Source: Kosakonia cowanii JCM 10956 = DSM 18146
GTDB taxonomy: Bacteria; Pseudomonadota; Gammaproteobacteria; Enterobacterales; Enterobacteriaceae
Assembly: GCF_001975225.1 (NCBI RefSeq)
Contig: NZ_CP019445.1
Coordinates: forward strand, 186,001 to 250,000
DNA: 64,000 nt
Direction of reading: 5' to 3'
The first letter of the stretch is position 1. The number at the start of each line of letters is the position of its first letter. The notes below the pieces were generated by a model. It had not been told where the DNA came from. It made no database searches and saw nothing but the letters and a program-made list of their open reading frames with translations. The translations under genes were made by a program, and so were the position numbers. Positions 52,570 to 61,572 of this stretch are shown here, piece by piece.

Positions 52570-53400
52570 ATGCAGACCATTATTAACGCCTGGTTCGTCC
52601 AGGGGATGATCAAAGCGACGACCGACGCCTGGCTAAAAGGCTGGGACGAGCGCAACGGCGGCAACCTGACCCTGCGTCTCGACGATGCGGATATTGCGCC
52701 CTATGAAGCAGATTTTCACCCGCAGCCGCGCTACATTCCCCTCAGCCAGCCGATGCCGCTGCTCGCCAACACGCACTTTATCGTTACCGGCTCCGGCAAA
52801 TTTTTCCGCAACGTGCAGCTCGATCCAACGGCCAACCTCGGCGTGGTCAAAGTCGACAGCGACGGCGCCGGTTACCACATCCTGTGGGGGCTGACTAACG
52901 AAGCGGTGCCCACCTCCGAACTGCCGGCGCACTTCTTGTCCCACTGCGAGCGCATCCAGGCGACCGGCGGCAAAGATCGGGTGATCATGCACTGCCACGC
53001 CACCAACCTTATCGCCCTGACCTACGTGCTGGAAAACAGCTCGGATCTGATTACCCGCAAGCTGTGGGAAGGGAGCACCGAGTGCCTGGTGGTCTTCCCG
53101 GACGGCGTCGGCATTCTGCCGTGGATGGTGCCGGGCACCGATGAAATCGGCCGCGCCACCGCCAACGACATGCAGAAACATTCGCTGGTACTGTGGCCGT
53201 TCCACGGCGTTTTCGGCAGCGGCCCGACGCTGGATGAAGCTTTTGGCCTGATCGACACCGCAGAAAAATCTGCCGAGGTGTTAGTCAAAGTCTATTCGAT
53301 GGGCAGTATGAAACAGACCATCACCCGTGAAGAACTGATCGCACTGGGCAAACGCTTCGGCGTCAACCCGCTGCAATCGGCGTTAGATCTGTACCACTAA
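52570..53400 (+). CDS. rhaD: Rhamnulose-1-phosphate aldolase
   Basis: Class II zinc aldolase splitting L-rhamnulose 1-phosphate into dihydroxyacetone phosphate and L-lactaldehyde. 276 residues, two more than E. coli. Zinc ligands in [10 protein letters not shown] (two His, about residue 141) and, later, [13 protein letters not shown] (third His, about residue 212). Own ribosome site CAGGAA. The lactaldehyde produced is presumably handled by the dehydrogenase at 58176. Confidence 0.98.
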   Translation: MQTIINAWFVQGMIKATTDAWLKGWDERNGGNLTLRLDDADIAPYEADFHPQPRYIPLSQPMPLLANTHFIVTGSGKFFRNVQLDPTANLGVVKVDSDGAGYHILWGLTNEAVPTSELPAHFLSHCERIQATGGKDRVIMHCHATNLIALTYVLENSSDLITRKLWEGSTECLVVFPDGVGILPWMVPGTDEIGRATANDMQKHSLVLWPFHGVFGSGPTLDEAFGLIDTAEKSAEVLVKVYSMGSMKQTITREELIALGKRFGVNPLQSALDLYH

Positions 53401-53432
53401 AAAAAACGCGCCCCGCTCACGCAGACGGGGCG
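53401..53432 (+). terminator. Possible terminator after rhaD
   Basis: Stem CGCCCCG/CGGGGCG at 53409-53432 without a good T-tract. It may attenuate rather than end transcription into the ABC genes. Confidence 0.5.
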
Positions 53433-53516
53433 AACTCTGTTCACCTGCAAAAAACCACTCCCAATGATTTCGGTAACACGAAAGCGAACGGGAGTGTCAT
53501 CCGTGGAGTACGAGCA

Positions 53517-54503
53517 ATGAAAACAAAAGCAAGCTTGATCCTCACCGTTGTCATGATGGCGTTATCCGGTTCCGCCATCGCCGAAGTGAAAATCGCCCTG
53601 GTGGCGAAATCGTTAGGGAATGGTTTTTTTGAAGCCGCCAACACCGGCGCGCAGGAGGCAGCGAAAGAGTTAGGCGACGTTAAAGTGATCTACACCGGGC
53701 CGACCACCACCACCGCGGAAGCGCAGATCGAAGTGCTGAACGGCTTGATCGCCCAAGGGGTAGATGCGATCGCCATCTCCGCCAACGATCCGGACGCGGT
53801 AGTGCCGGTGCTGAAAAAAGCGATGCAGCGCGGTATCAAAGTGGTGTCCTGGGACTCCGGCGTGGCGAAAGCCGGGCGGCAGATCCACCTTAACCCCTCC
53901 AATAACGCGCTGATTGGCGAAACCAACGTCAAGCTTGCCGCCGATGCGCTGAAAGCGCTGAATGTTGAGAAGGGCGATGTCGCCATTCTGAGCGCCACGC
54001 CCACCTCCACCAACCAGAATATCTGGATTGCGGAGATGAAAAAGGTGCTGCCGAAGTACCCCTCCGTCAATCTGGTCACCGTCGCCTATGGCGACGACCT
54101 CTCCGATAAAAGCTACCGCGAAGCGGTCGGCCTGCTGAAGTCTTATCCGGATCTGAAAGTAATTGTTTCCCCCTCCTCCGTCGGCATTGTCGCCGCCGCG
54201 CAGGCGGTGAAGGATCAGGGCAAAATCGGCAAAGTCTACGTTACCGGTCTCGGCTTGCCCTCTGAAATGGCGGGTGCCATCAAATCCGGCGCGAGTAAAA
54301 GTTTTGCCATCTGGAACCCGATCGATCTCGGCTATGCCGCCACCTATTTAGCAAACGATCTGGTGAAAGGGACGGCGACGAAAACGGAAGCCAGCATGGG
54401 CCGCTTAGGGAAAGTGACGCTGGATGCCGACGGCAATGGCGCGATGGCGCAACCGTTCGTCTACGATGCCAGCAATATTGATAAGTTCTCGAAGATGTTC
54501 TGA
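53517..54503 (+). CDS. Rhamnose ABC transporter, periplasmic binding protein
   Basis: Sugar-binding protein of the ribose/xylose-type (COG1879) class, closest in appearance to RhaS of rhizobial rhamnose importers. That name collides with the activator rhaS, so no symbol is given. 328 residues; signal peptide MKTKASLILTVVMMALSGSA cut after AIA. Conserved FFEAANTGAQEAAKEL, TGPTTTTAEAQIEVLNGLI, AISANDPDAV and VVSWDSG line the ligand cleft. GGAG eight bases ahead of the ATG. First of four transport genes in line after rhaD; rhamnose specificity is inferred from context. Confidence 0.85.
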   Translation: MKTKASLILTVVMMALSGSAIAEVKIALVAKSLGNGFFEAANTGAQEAAKELGDVKVIYTGPTTTTAEAQIEVLNGLIAQGVDAIAISANDPDAVVPVLKKAMQRGIKVVSWDSGVAKAGRQIHLNPSNNALIGETNVKLAADALKALNVEKGDVAILSATPTSTNQNIWIAEMKKVLPKYPSVNLVTVAYGDDLSDKSYREAVGLLKSYPDLKVIVSPSSVGIVAAAQAVKDQGKIGKVYVTGLGLPSEMAGAIKSGASKSFAIWNPIDLGYAATYLANDLVKGTATKTEASMGRLGKVTLDADGNGAMAQPFVYDASNIDKFSKMF

Positions 54504-54510
54504 CCCTTTC

Positions 54511-54530
54511 CCCTCTCCGACGGGAGGGGG
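54511..54530. repeat. CCCTCTCC-type palindrome after the binding-protein gene
   Basis: Eight-bp stem CCCTCTCC/GGGAGGGG-like with a GACG loop, 8 bp after the stop and 18 bp before the next gene. Such a hairpin commonly keeps the binding-protein mRNA more abundant than the membrane parts. Confidence 0.65.
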
Positions 54531-54548
54531 CAAAACCGGAGAGTTATC

Positions 54549-56060
54549 ATGACGGCATCCACCCCACTGCTGTCGCTTAAGGGCATCAGCAAGCGCTTTC
54601 CCGGCGTGCGCGCACTTGAGAACGTACAGCTTGATCTCTGGCCTGGCCACGTAACCGCCCTGATTGGCGAGAACGGCGCGGGCAAATCGACGCTGGTCAA
54701 AGTAATGACCGGCATTTATCAGCCCGATGAGGGCGAGATCCTCTATAAAGCGATCCCCATCTCTCTGCCGACACCCGATGCGGCGCACAGAGTGGGCATT
54801 ACCGCCATTCACCAAGAGACGGTGCTGTTCGACGAGCTATCGGTCACCGAAAATATTTTTGTTGGCCACTATCTCTATAAAGGGCTGCTGAAAAAGCTCG
54901 ACTGGCCCGCCATGCACCAGCAGGCACGGGCACTCCTCGCCCGGCTGGAGGTGCAGATCGATCCGCGCGCGACGCTTAAAACCCTCAGCATTGCCCAGCG
55001 GCATATGGTGGCGATTGCCCGCGCGCTCGCCTTCGATGCGCAGGTGGTGATCCTTGATGAGCCGACCGCCGCCCTCTCGCAGCACGAGATTCTGGAGTTC
55101 TACCACATCGTTGAGCGCCTGAAGCAGGAGGGGAAAGCGATCCTCTTTATCTCGCACAAGTTCGATGAAATCTTCGAACTGGCGGATCACTACACCATTT
55201 TGCGCGACGGCGTCTTTATCGAATCCGGTGCTATCAAGGAGATTACCGAAGCGCGGATGGTGACGCTGATGGTCGGGCGCGCCATCAGCCAGAGCTGGCC
55301 GAAAATCGCCTGCGAGCCGGGCGAGGTGGTACTGGAGGTAAACGATCTCTGCCATGCCACTGAGTTTGCCCATATCAACTTCAGCCTGCGCAAAGGGGAG
55401 ATCCTCGGCTTTTATGGCCTGGTGGGTGCCGGGCGCACCGAGCTGATGCAGGCGCTCTGCGGCGTAACGCGTCCCGCCTCGGGCGACATTATCCTCAATG
55501 GCAAGGCGGTACAGTTCCGCCAGCCGGCGGATGCGATTCAGGCCGGGATTGTCTGCGTGCCGGAAGAGCGCCAACAGCAGGGGGCGATCACCGCCCTGTC
55601 GATTGCCCAGAACATCAGCCTGCCGCAGCTGAGCACGCTCAACGCCAACGGGGTGCTGAATGATGCCAAAGAGTGGGCGCTGGCGGAGGAGTACGCCCGC
55701 CGCTTGCAGGTCAAAGCTTTTAGCTGGAAGCAGGCGGTTGAGACGCTCTCCGGCGGCAATCAGCAGAAGGTGGTGATCGGTAAGTGGCTCGCCACCCAGC
55801 CGCAGGTAATTATTCTCGATGAGCCGACCAAAGGGATCGATATCGGTTCGAAAGCGGCGGTGCACCAGTTTATGTCCGAACTGGTGGCGCAGGGGCTGGC
55901 GGTGATTATGGTCTCCTCCGAACTGCCGGAAGTGATGAGCATGGCGGATCGGGTGATCGTCATGCATGAAGGATTGATGGTCGCGCACTACCGGGCCGGA
56001 GAAGCGTCGGCAGAAACCATTGTCAGCGCCGCCAGCGGTGCCGGGCAGGAGGCCGCATGA
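54549..56060 (+). CDS. Rhamnose ABC transporter, ATP-binding protein
   Basis: Sugar-importer ATPase with two fused nucleotide-binding domains, 503 residues. Domain 1: Walker A GENGAGKSTLVK (about residue 40), signature degenerate (KTLSIAQRHMVAIA), Walker B VVILDEPTAAL. Domain 2: degenerate Walker A GLVGAGRTELM, good signature TLSGGNQQKVVIGKWL, Walker B VIILDEPTKGI. This pattern is normal for the RbsA/XylG class. GGAGAG ribosome site; stop overlaps the next start by four bases. Confidence 0.9.
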   Translation: MTASTPLLSLKGISKRFPGVRALENVQLDLWPGHVTALIGENGAGKSTLVKVMTGIYQPDEGEILYKAIPISLPTPDAAHRVGITAIHQETVLFDELSVTENIFVGHYLYKGLLKKLDWPAMHQQARALLARLEVQIDPRATLKTLSIAQRHMVAIARALAFDAQVVILDEPTAALSQHEILEFYHIVERLKQEGKAILFISHKFDEIFELADHYTILRDGVFIESGAIKEITEARMVTLMVGRAISQSWPKIACEPGEVVLEVNDLCHATEFAHINFSLRKGEILGFYGLVGAGRTELMQALCGVTRPASGDIILNGKAVQFRQPADAIQAGIVCVPEERQQQGAITALSIAQNISLPQLSTLNANGVLNDAKEWALAEEYARRLQVKAFSWKQAVETLSGGNQQKVVIGKWLATQPQVIILDEPTKGIDIGSKAAVHQFMSELVAQGLAVIMVSSELPEVMSMADRVIVMHEGLMVAHYRAGEASAETIVSAASGAGQEAA

Positions 56061-57061
56061 TGAACGCACTGCTTAAACATCGTGAAGCGCTGCTCGGCGG
56101 GGTGATTGTGCTGCTGATGCTGGCAATCGGCAGCCGCGTGCCTGCCTTTATCAGCCCCGGCAACCTGGTGGAGATGTTCAACGATACTTCCATCCTGATC
56201 ATTCTCGCCCTCGGGCAGATGTTGGTGCTGCTGACCAAAGGGATCGATCTGTCGATGGCGGCGAACCTGGCGCTCACCGGCATGATTGTCGCGCTGATTA
56301 ACTTCCATCACCCGGATGTACCGGTGTGGGCGTTGCTGCTGCTGGCAACTGCGCTCGGGCTGGTGATGGGGATCATCAACGGCCTGCTGGTGTGGAAACT
56401 GGGTATTCCGGCGATTGTGGTAACGCTCGGCACCATGAGCATCTACCGCGGCATTATCTTTCTCCTCTCCGGCGGCGGCTGGGTGAACGCCAACCAGATG
56501 AGCGCCGATTTCCTTGCCGTGCCGCGCAGTGGGCTGTTGGGGTTACCGGTGCTGAGCTGGTGCGCCATCGCCGCGCTGCTGCTGGTCGGCTACTTCCTGC
56601 GTTACAGCCGCAGCGGACGGGCGCTCTATACCGCAGGCGGCAACGCCACGGCGGCCTACTACACCGGTATCAACGCCGGCAAGATGCAGTTTGTCAGCTT
56701 CTGCCTTTCAGGCGCGCTGGCCGGGTTCTGCGGTTACTTGTGGATCTCGCGCTTCGCCGTCGCTTATGTCGATGTCGCCAACGGCTTTGAGCTACAAGTT
56801 GTGGCCGCCTGCGTGATTGGCGGCATCAGCACCATGGGCGGCAGCGGGCGCGTGCTCGGCTGTCTGTTTGGCGCGCTGTTCCTCGGCGTTATCAACAATG
56901 CCCTGCCGGTGATTGGCGTCTCGCCCTTCTGGCAAATGGCGATTTCCGGCACGGTGATCGTGATTGCGGTGCTGCTCAACGAGCGTGGCAATAAGCGCAA
57001 AGGGCGGTTGATCCTGCGCGATGCGGCGCTGGCCCGGCAGAAACAGGCGGTGAAATCATGA
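56057..57061 (+). CDS. Rhamnose ABC transporter, permease 1
   Basis: Inner-membrane permease of the ribose-type family, 334 residues, eight to ten spans. Family blocks GQMLVLLTKGIDLSMAANLAL, VVTLGTMSIYRGIIF, YTAGGNATAAYYTGI and GGISTMGGSGRVLG are all present. ATGA overlap on both sides couples it to the ATPase and the second permease. Corresponds to RhaP-type permeases. Confidence 0.88.
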   Translation: MMNALLKHREALLGGVIVLLMLAIGSRVPAFISPGNLVEMFNDTSILIILALGQMLVLLTKGIDLSMAANLALTGMIVALINFHHPDVPVWALLLLATALGLVMGIINGLLVWKLGIPAIVVTLGTMSIYRGIIFLLSGGGWVNANQMSADFLAVPRSGLLGLPVLSWCAIAALLLVGYFLRYSRSGRALYTAGGNATAAYYTGINAGKMQFVSFCLSGALAGFCGYLWISRFAVAYVDVANGFELQVVAACVIGGISTMGGSGRVLGCLFGALFLGVINNALPVIGVSPFWQMAISGTVIVIAVLLNERGNKRKGRLILRDAALARQKQAVKS

Positions 57062-58062
57062 GCAAAATTCTCACTTCTGAAGCGGTAAATAGCCCGGCTG
57101 CGCCGACGCCACTCTTGCGCCGTCTGCTCTGCTGGGAGGGGTTTTTACTGGCGGTGACGCTGGCGGTGTTTGTGGTGAACGCCCTCGCCTCGCCCTACTT
57201 CCTTAATATCTGGAACCTGTCAGATGCCACCTTTAACTTCACCGAGAAGGCGATCATCGTGTTGCCAATGGCGATGTTGATTATCGCCAGAGAGATCGAT
57301 CTCTCGGTCGCCGCCACCATCGCGCTCAGCTCAACGGCGATGGGCTTTTGTGCGCAGGCGGGCGTCGATACGCCGCTGTTAGTCTGCGTGGGATTGGGCG
57401 TCGGCTTGCTGTGCGGGTTGTTCAACGGCTTTCTGGTGACCCGATTTAACCTCTCGTCGATTGTTATCACCATCGGCACCATGAGCTTATACCGTGGCAT
57501 CTCCTACATCCTGCTGGGCGACCAGGCGCTCAACAGCTGGCCGGAGAGCTTCGCGTGGCTCGGCCAGGGCTACGTCTGGGGCGCGCTGTCGTTTGAGTTT
57601 GCGCTCTTTATTGTGCTCGGGCTGCTGTTTGCCTTTCTGCTGCATAAAACCAACTTTGGCCGCCGCACTTACGCCATCGGCAATAACCCGACCGCCGCGT
57701 GGTATGCCGGGATCAATGTCAAACGCCACAACCTGATCCTCTTTGCGCTGGTGGGGTTAATGGCGGGGCTGGCGTCAGTGCTGCTCACTTCGCGCCTCGG
57801 CAGCACGCGCCCGACCATCGCGCTGGGCTGGGAGCTTTCCGTGGTGACGATGGCGGTGCTCGGCGGCGTCAATATTCTCGGCGGCTCCGGCAGCATGGTC
57901 GGCGTGATTATCGCCGCCTTTTTGATGGGGCTGGTGACCTTTGGCCTGAGCCTGCTCAACGTGCCGGGGATCGTGATGTCGATTATTGTCGGCGCGATGC
58001 TGATCGTGGTGATTTCACTGCCGATCCTCACCCGGCGCCTGTTGCAGCGCAGGCGGCTGTAG
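57058..58062 (+). CDS. Rhamnose ABC transporter, permease 2
   Basis: Partner permease, 334 residues, same fold: LPMAMLIIAREIDLSVAATIAL, ITIGTMSLYRGISYILLGD, YAIGNNPTAAWYAGI and GGVNILGGSGSMVG. The two permeases are clearly paralogous and form a heterodimer in rhizobial systems (RhaQ type). Followed by a REP-like element before the dehydrogenase. Confidence 0.88.
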   Translation: MSKILTSEAVNSPAAPTPLLRRLLCWEGFLLAVTLAVFVVNALASPYFLNIWNLSDATFNFTEKAIIVLPMAMLIIAREIDLSVAATIALSSTAMGFCAQAGVDTPLLVCVGLGVGLLCGLFNGFLVTRFNLSSIVITIGTMSLYRGISYILLGDQALNSWPESFAWLGQGYVWGALSFEFALFIVLGLLFAFLLHKTNFGRRTYAIGNNPTAAWYAGINVKRHNLILFALVGLMAGLASVLLTSRLGSTRPTIALGWELSVVTMAVLGGVNILGGSGSMVGVIIAAFLMGLVTFGLSLLNVPGIVMSIIVGAMLIVVISLPILTRRLLQRRRL

Positions 58063-58075
58063 TGCAGGCATGGCT

Positions 58076-58128
58076 TGCCGGATGGCGGCTTACGTCAAAG
58101 CGCTAGCGGGAAAAATTTTATCCGGCGA
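58076..58128. repeat. REP-like palindrome between the permease and the dehydrogenase
   Basis: TTGCCGGATGGCGGCTTACG ... TTTATCCGGCGA, an outward-separated pair of REP half units in a 113-bp gap. Confidence 0.7.
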
Positions 58129-58175
58129 CAGGGAGCATTGCCGCCGGTCAGGATTCAACCAAATCAAGGAGAAAC

Positions 58176-59327
58176 ATGATGAGCTTTATGTTGGCACTGC
58201 CGAAAATCAGCCTGCACGGCGCGGGCGCAATTGGCGATATGGTGAAACTGGTGGCTGACAAACAGTGGGGTAAGGCGCTGATTGTCACCGACGGGCAGCT
58301 GGTGAAACTCGGTCTGCTCGACAGCCTGTTTACCGCGCTAAAGGCGCATAAGATGCCCTATCAGCTGTTTGATGGCGTCTTCCCCAACCCGACCGAAGCG
58401 CTGGTGCAGGAGGGGTTTGCCGCCTATCAGCAGTCAGGCTGTGACTACCTGATCGCCTTCGGCGGCGGCAGCCCGATTGATACCGCGAAAGCGATAAAAA
58501 TCCTCACCGCGAACCCCGGACCGTCAACCGCTTACTCCGGCGTTGGCAAAGTGAAACATGCCGGGGTGCCGCTGGTGGCAATCAACACTACCGCAGGCAC
58601 GGCGGCGGAGATGACCAGCAACGCAGTGATTATCGACAGCGAGCGCCAGGTGAAGGAGGTGATTATTGATGCCAACCTGATCCCCGATATCGCCGTCGAC
58701 GATGCCAGCGTGATGCTGGCGATCCCCGCCGCGGTCACTGCCGCAACCGGCATGGATGCCCTGACCCATGCGGTCGAAGCCTATGTCTCCGTGGGCGCGC
58801 ATCCGTTAACGGATGCCAACGCGCTGGAGGCGATTCGCCTCATCAACCTGTGGCTGCCGACCGCCGTTGCCGAGGGCGATAACCTTGAGGCGCGCGAACA
58901 GATGGCTTACGGGCAGTATCTGGCCGGTATGGCCTTTAACAGCGCCGGGCTCGGGCTGGTGCACGCGCTGGCCCACCAGCCGGGCGCGACCCACAATCTG
59001 CCGCACGGCGTCTGCAACGCCATCCTGTTGCCGATCATCGAAAACTTTAACCGCCCCCATGCGGTAACGCGTTTCGCCCGCATCGCGCAGGCGATGGGCG
59101 TTGATACCCGGGAGATGAGCGAGGAGGCGGCAAGCCAGCAGGCGATTGCTGCCATTCGCGCGCTGAGCGCCAAAGTCGGTATTCCCTCCGGCTTTAGTGC
59201 GCTGGGCGTGCGCGAAGCCGATATCGAAGGGTGGCTGGATAAGGCGCTCGCCGATCCGTGTGCGCCCTGCAACCCGCGCAGCGCCAGCCGCGATGAGGTG
59301 CGCGAGCTCTATCTGGAGGCATTATGA
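58176..59327 (+). CDS. fucO: Iron-containing alcohol dehydrogenase, probable lactaldehyde reductase
   Basis: Type III (Fe-ADH) dehydrogenase, 383 residues. NAD site [11 protein letters not shown] (about residue 96); [16 protein letters not shown] and [20 protein letters not shown] carry the Asp and three His metal ligands. In rhamnose operons this gene reduces L-lactaldehyde to 1,2-propanediol under anaerobic conditions. Sequence alone is about as close to YiaY as to E. coli FucO, so the symbol rests on context. AAGGAG five to six bases upstream; stop overlaps rhaM. Confidence 0.78.
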   Translation: MMSFMLALPKISLHGAGAIGDMVKLVADKQWGKALIVTDGQLVKLGLLDSLFTALKAHKMPYQLFDGVFPNPTEALVQEGFAAYQQSGCDYLIAFGGGSPIDTAKAIKILTANPGPSTAYSGVGKVKHAGVPLVAINTTAGTAAEMTSNAVIIDSERQVKEVIIDANLIPDIAVDDASVMLAIPAAVTAATGMDALTHAVEAYVSVGAHPLTDANALEAIRLINLWLPTAVAEGDNLEAREQMAYGQYLAGMAFNSAGLGLVHALAHQPGATHNLPHGVCNAILLPIIENFNRPHAVTRFARIAQAMGVDTREMSEEAASQQAIAAIRALSAKVGIPSGFSALGVREADIEGWLDKALADPCAPCNPRSASRDEVRELYLEAL

Positions 59328-59638
59328 TCCGTAAAGCGTTTGTTATGCAGGTCAATCCCGATGCGCATGAGGAGTACGCGCGTCGCCATAACCCAATCTG
59401 GCCGGAGCTGGAAGCGGTGCTGAAAGAGGCGGGCGCGCACCATTACGCCATCTATCTCGATAAAGCGCGCAACCTGCTCTTCGCCACGGTGGAGATTGAA
59501 TCAGAAGCGCGCTGGGAGGCGGTTGCCCGCACCGAGGTGTGCCAGCGCTGGTGGAAGCATATGCGCGACGTGATGCCTGCCAATGCCGATAACAGCCCGG
59601 TGAGCGCCGAGCTGGAAGAGGTGTTCTATCTGGCGTAA
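59324..59638 (+). CDS. rhaM: L-rhamnose mutarotase
   Basis: Interconverts alpha and beta rhamnopyranose so that RhaA gets its preferred anomer. 104 residues, dimeric ferredoxin-like fold. [29 protein letters not shown] (two parts) contains the catalytic His in [23 protein letters not shown] is also conserved. ATGA overlap with the dehydrogenase. Last gene of the rhamnose block. Confidence 0.96.
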   Translation: MIRKAFVMQVNPDAHEEYARRHNPIWPELEAVLKEAGAHHYAIYLDKARNLLFATVEIESEARWEAVARTEVCQRWWKHMRDVMPANADNSPVSAELEEVFYLA

Positions 59639-59646
59639 GCCGCTCC

Positions 59647-59678
59647 CTTCATCCCCTCAAGGCACGCAGGGGATGAAG
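59647..59678. terminator. Hairpin between rhaM and a convergent regulator
   Basis: Eleven-bp perfect stem CTTCATCCCCT/AGGGGATGAAG with a 10-base loop between convergent genes. No clear T-tract, but the strength and place suggest a shared terminator. Confidence 0.65.
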
Positions 59679-59680
59679 GC

Positions 59681-60229
59681 TCAATTCTGCTCGGCAACGA
59701 GGATCGCCTGCGTATCCGGCTCCAGCGCTTTAAAGATATGCTCGCGATCCGCCGGGTAACAGATGTAATCCCCTTCGTTTAACTCTTCAGGCGCTTCGGT
59801 CAGCCCGACCAGTGCCCGTCCCTGCGTCACAATAATGTGCTCAACGGAACCGGCGGGATGCGGATGGGAGATGCGATCCGCGCCGGGCTGCGTCAGCAGC
59901 AGATAGATATCGCGCCGCGCACCGGGCGGGCAGGTTGCCAGCAATATCGCCTGGTAGTGCGCCTGCTCGGCAACCACTTTGGTGCCTTCACCGCGGCGAA
60001 TCACCTGCGTTTGTGGGTTTTGCGGCTCCAGCAGGCGGGCAAACGGAATATCCAGCGCCACGCAGAGTGCCCACAGGGTTTCGAGGCTCGGATTGCCGTT
60101 GCCCGCTTCCAGCTGCGAGAGCGTCGATTTCGCAATCCCGGCGCGGCGGGCGATCTCCGCCAGCGAGAGCCCGGTCCGCTGCCGCTCACGCGCCAGGCTT
60201 TTGGCGATAATAGCGATGGGTTGTGTCAT
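59681..60229 (-). CDS. XRE-family regulator with C-terminal cupin domain
   Basis: 182 residues from MTQPIAIIAKSLARER. N-terminal helix-turn-helix with SLAEIARRAGIAKSTLSQLEAGN (two parts, about residues 22-45), then a cupin ligand-binding domain with GSVEHIIVTQGRALVG and GDYICYPADREH. ATG 60229 has AAGG five bases upstream; an ATG six codons earlier (60247) has none. Divergent from azlCD and therefore their likely regulator. Ligand unknown, perhaps an amino acid. Confidence 0.85.
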   Translation of the reverse strand: MTQPIAIIAKSLARERQRTGLSLAEIARRAGIAKSTLSQLEAGNGNPSLETLWALCVALDIPFARLLEPQNPQTQVIRRGEGTKVVAEQAHYQAILLATCPPGARRDIYLLLTQPGADRISHPHPAGSVEHIIVTQGRALVGLTEAPEELNEGDYICYPADREHIFKALEPDTQAILVAEQN

Positions 60230-60252
60230 ACCGGCCTTAATGTTCATTTAAT

Positions 60253-60301
60253 CGAACGTTATGTTCGTCTTGAAAAACGGTCTCAGGGTGTTCATTATAA
60301 T
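60253..60301. promoter_or_regulatory. Operator and promoter between the XRE-cupin gene and azlCD
   Basis: Inverted repeat CGAAC-gttat-GTTCG (60253-60267) with a further GTTCG at 60310-60314. TTGAAA (60270-60275) and TATAAT (60296-60301) form a possible azlC promoter with a long 20-bp spacer. The repeat lies just upstream of it, where the divergent regulator would bind (inference). Confidence 0.55.
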
Positions 60302-60330
60302 GGATACACGTTCGATATGGCTAAAAAGCG

Positions 60331-60993
60331 ATGTTCACACAACACTTTTCTTCCCTTACACGCGACACGGTTAGAGCGATTGGGCTGGTCTGCCTGGCGG
60401 TCGGCGTTGTCGGCGTCTCCTATGGTTCGCTGGCGATGGCCTACGGCTTTCCGCTCTGGGTGCCGCTGATGCTCTCAACGCTGGTGCTGGCAGGCGCCTC
60501 GGAGTTTATGTTTATCGGTATTGTGGCAAGCGGCGGTAGCCCGCTGGCGGCAGCGGTCGCCGGGCTGCTGGTCAATGCGCGCCATATTCCCTTCGGCGTA
60601 ACGGTGCGAGAACTGGTGGGTAAACGGGCCGCCGGATTATTGGGCTGCCACATTATGAATGATGAGAGCGTGGTGTTCGGGCTTTCACAGTCAACCCCGG
60701 AACAGCGCAAAGCCGCCTACTGGCTCTGCGGGCTGGGCGTGGCGCTGCTGTGGCCGGTTGGCGTGCTGATCGGCGCATCGGTCGGCACGTTTCTGCCCGC
60801 GCCGGAAACCATCGGTCTGGACGCGGTGTTCCCGGCGATTTTGCTGGCATTAGTGCTGCCAGCGCTGAAAAAGCGCACCACGCTGATACGCGCCTGCAGC
60901 GGCGCGGCGCTCTCGCTGGCGACAGTCCCCTTCGCGCCGGTGGGGTTACCGGTGCTGCTCTCACTGCTTGGTTTATTGACGAGGAAGCGATAA
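60331..60993 (+). CDS. azlC: AzlC-family branched-chain amino acid exporter, large subunit
   Basis: Inner-membrane protein of the LIV-E (YgaZ/AzlC) family that exports leucine, isoleucine, valine or related compounds together with AzlD. 220 residues, about six spans. VVGVSYGSLAMAYGF, GASEFMFIG and LLVNARHIPFG are the family motifs. Substrate is inferred from family only. The stop overlaps the azlD start by one base. Confidence 0.88.
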   Translation: MFTQHFSSLTRDTVRAIGLVCLAVGVVGVSYGSLAMAYGFPLWVPLMLSTLVLAGASEFMFIGIVASGGSPLAAAVAGLLVNARHIPFGVTVRELVGKRAAGLLGCHIMNDESVVFGLSQSTPEQRKAAYWLCGLGVALLWPVGVLIGASVGTFLPAPETIGLDAVFPAILLALVLPALKKRTTLIRACSGAALSLATVPFAPVGLPVLLSLLGLLTRKR

Positions 60994-61316
60994 TGGCAAG
61001 CGTTGCACTGACTCTTGGCGGTATCGCCATTCTCTCGGTAGGTACCTATCTGATGCGGCTCGGCGGCGCAAAACTGGGCGGGCGTCTGGCGCTGTCGGAA
61101 CGCGCACAGGGGCTGCTTTCGGATGCAGCAACCACGCTTTTGTTTGCTGTGGCGCTGGCCGCAATGCTCTATGAAGGGGATCACTTCGCCGGGATGGCGC
61201 GGGTTTCCGGCGTGCTGTTTGCGCTCTTTCTTGCCTGGCGCAAGATGCCGCTGATTGTGGTAATCCTGTCAGCAGCGGTGGTGACAGCGCTGCTGCGGCT
61301 GGCGGGTCTGCACTAA
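60993..61316 (+). CDS. azlD: AzlD-family small exporter subunit
   Basis: Small partner of AzlC, 107 residues with four hydrophobic segments. MASVALTLGGIAILSVGTYLMRL is a typical start (TYLMRLGG motif). ATG shares its first base with the azlC stop (TAATG). The much longer frame upstream is an out-of-frame overlap with azlC. Confidence 0.87.
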   Translation: MASVALTLGGIAILSVGTYLMRLGGAKLGGRLALSERAQGLLSDAATTLLFAVALAAMLYEGDHFAGMARVSGVLFALFLAWRKMPLIVVILSAAVVTALLRLAGLH

Positions 61317-61319
61317 AAC

Positions 61320-61345
61320 GAAAAAAGCGCCCGTAGGCGCTCTTT
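61320..61345. terminator. Terminator between azlD and the DUF1471 gene
   Basis: Stem AGCGCC/GGCGCT with a CGTA loop; T6 on the minus strand, shorter T-run on the plus strand, so it serves both convergent units. Confidence 0.85.
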
Positions 61346-61362
61346 CGACGATAGTGCTTAAC

Positions 61363-61572
61363 TTATTTGGTCAGTTCAGCGGTCATGTGAACCTGGTTGC
61401 CGTTATACGCTTCGGTGATCTGGTAAGAGGCGCCAGCCTGTTGTGCCTGGGCCGCGATTTTCGCTTCAGCACCGCTCAGGGTGGTGTCAGTTGCGGTCAC
61501 GGTTTGCGCAGCAAATGTACCGAAAGAGGAAGCGAGAGCGATAACTGCGACAAAAGTTTTGATGCTTTTCAT
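61363..61572 (-). CDS. DUF1471 (BhsA/McbA/YhcN-like) periplasmic protein
   Basis: 69 residues. Signal peptide MKSIKTFVAVIALASSFGTF cut after AA; the mature part QTVTATDTTLSGAEAKIAAQ has the DUF1471 fold signature ending with YNGNQVHMTAELTK. AAGGG nine bases upstream. Relatives are small stress-linked periplasmic or outer-membrane proteins affecting biofilm and permeability. Which of the many paralogues it corresponds to is unclear. Confidence 0.85.
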   Translation of the reverse strand: MKSIKTFVAVIALASSFGTFAAQTVTATDTTLSGAEAKIAAQAQQAGASYQITEAYNGNQVHMTAELTK

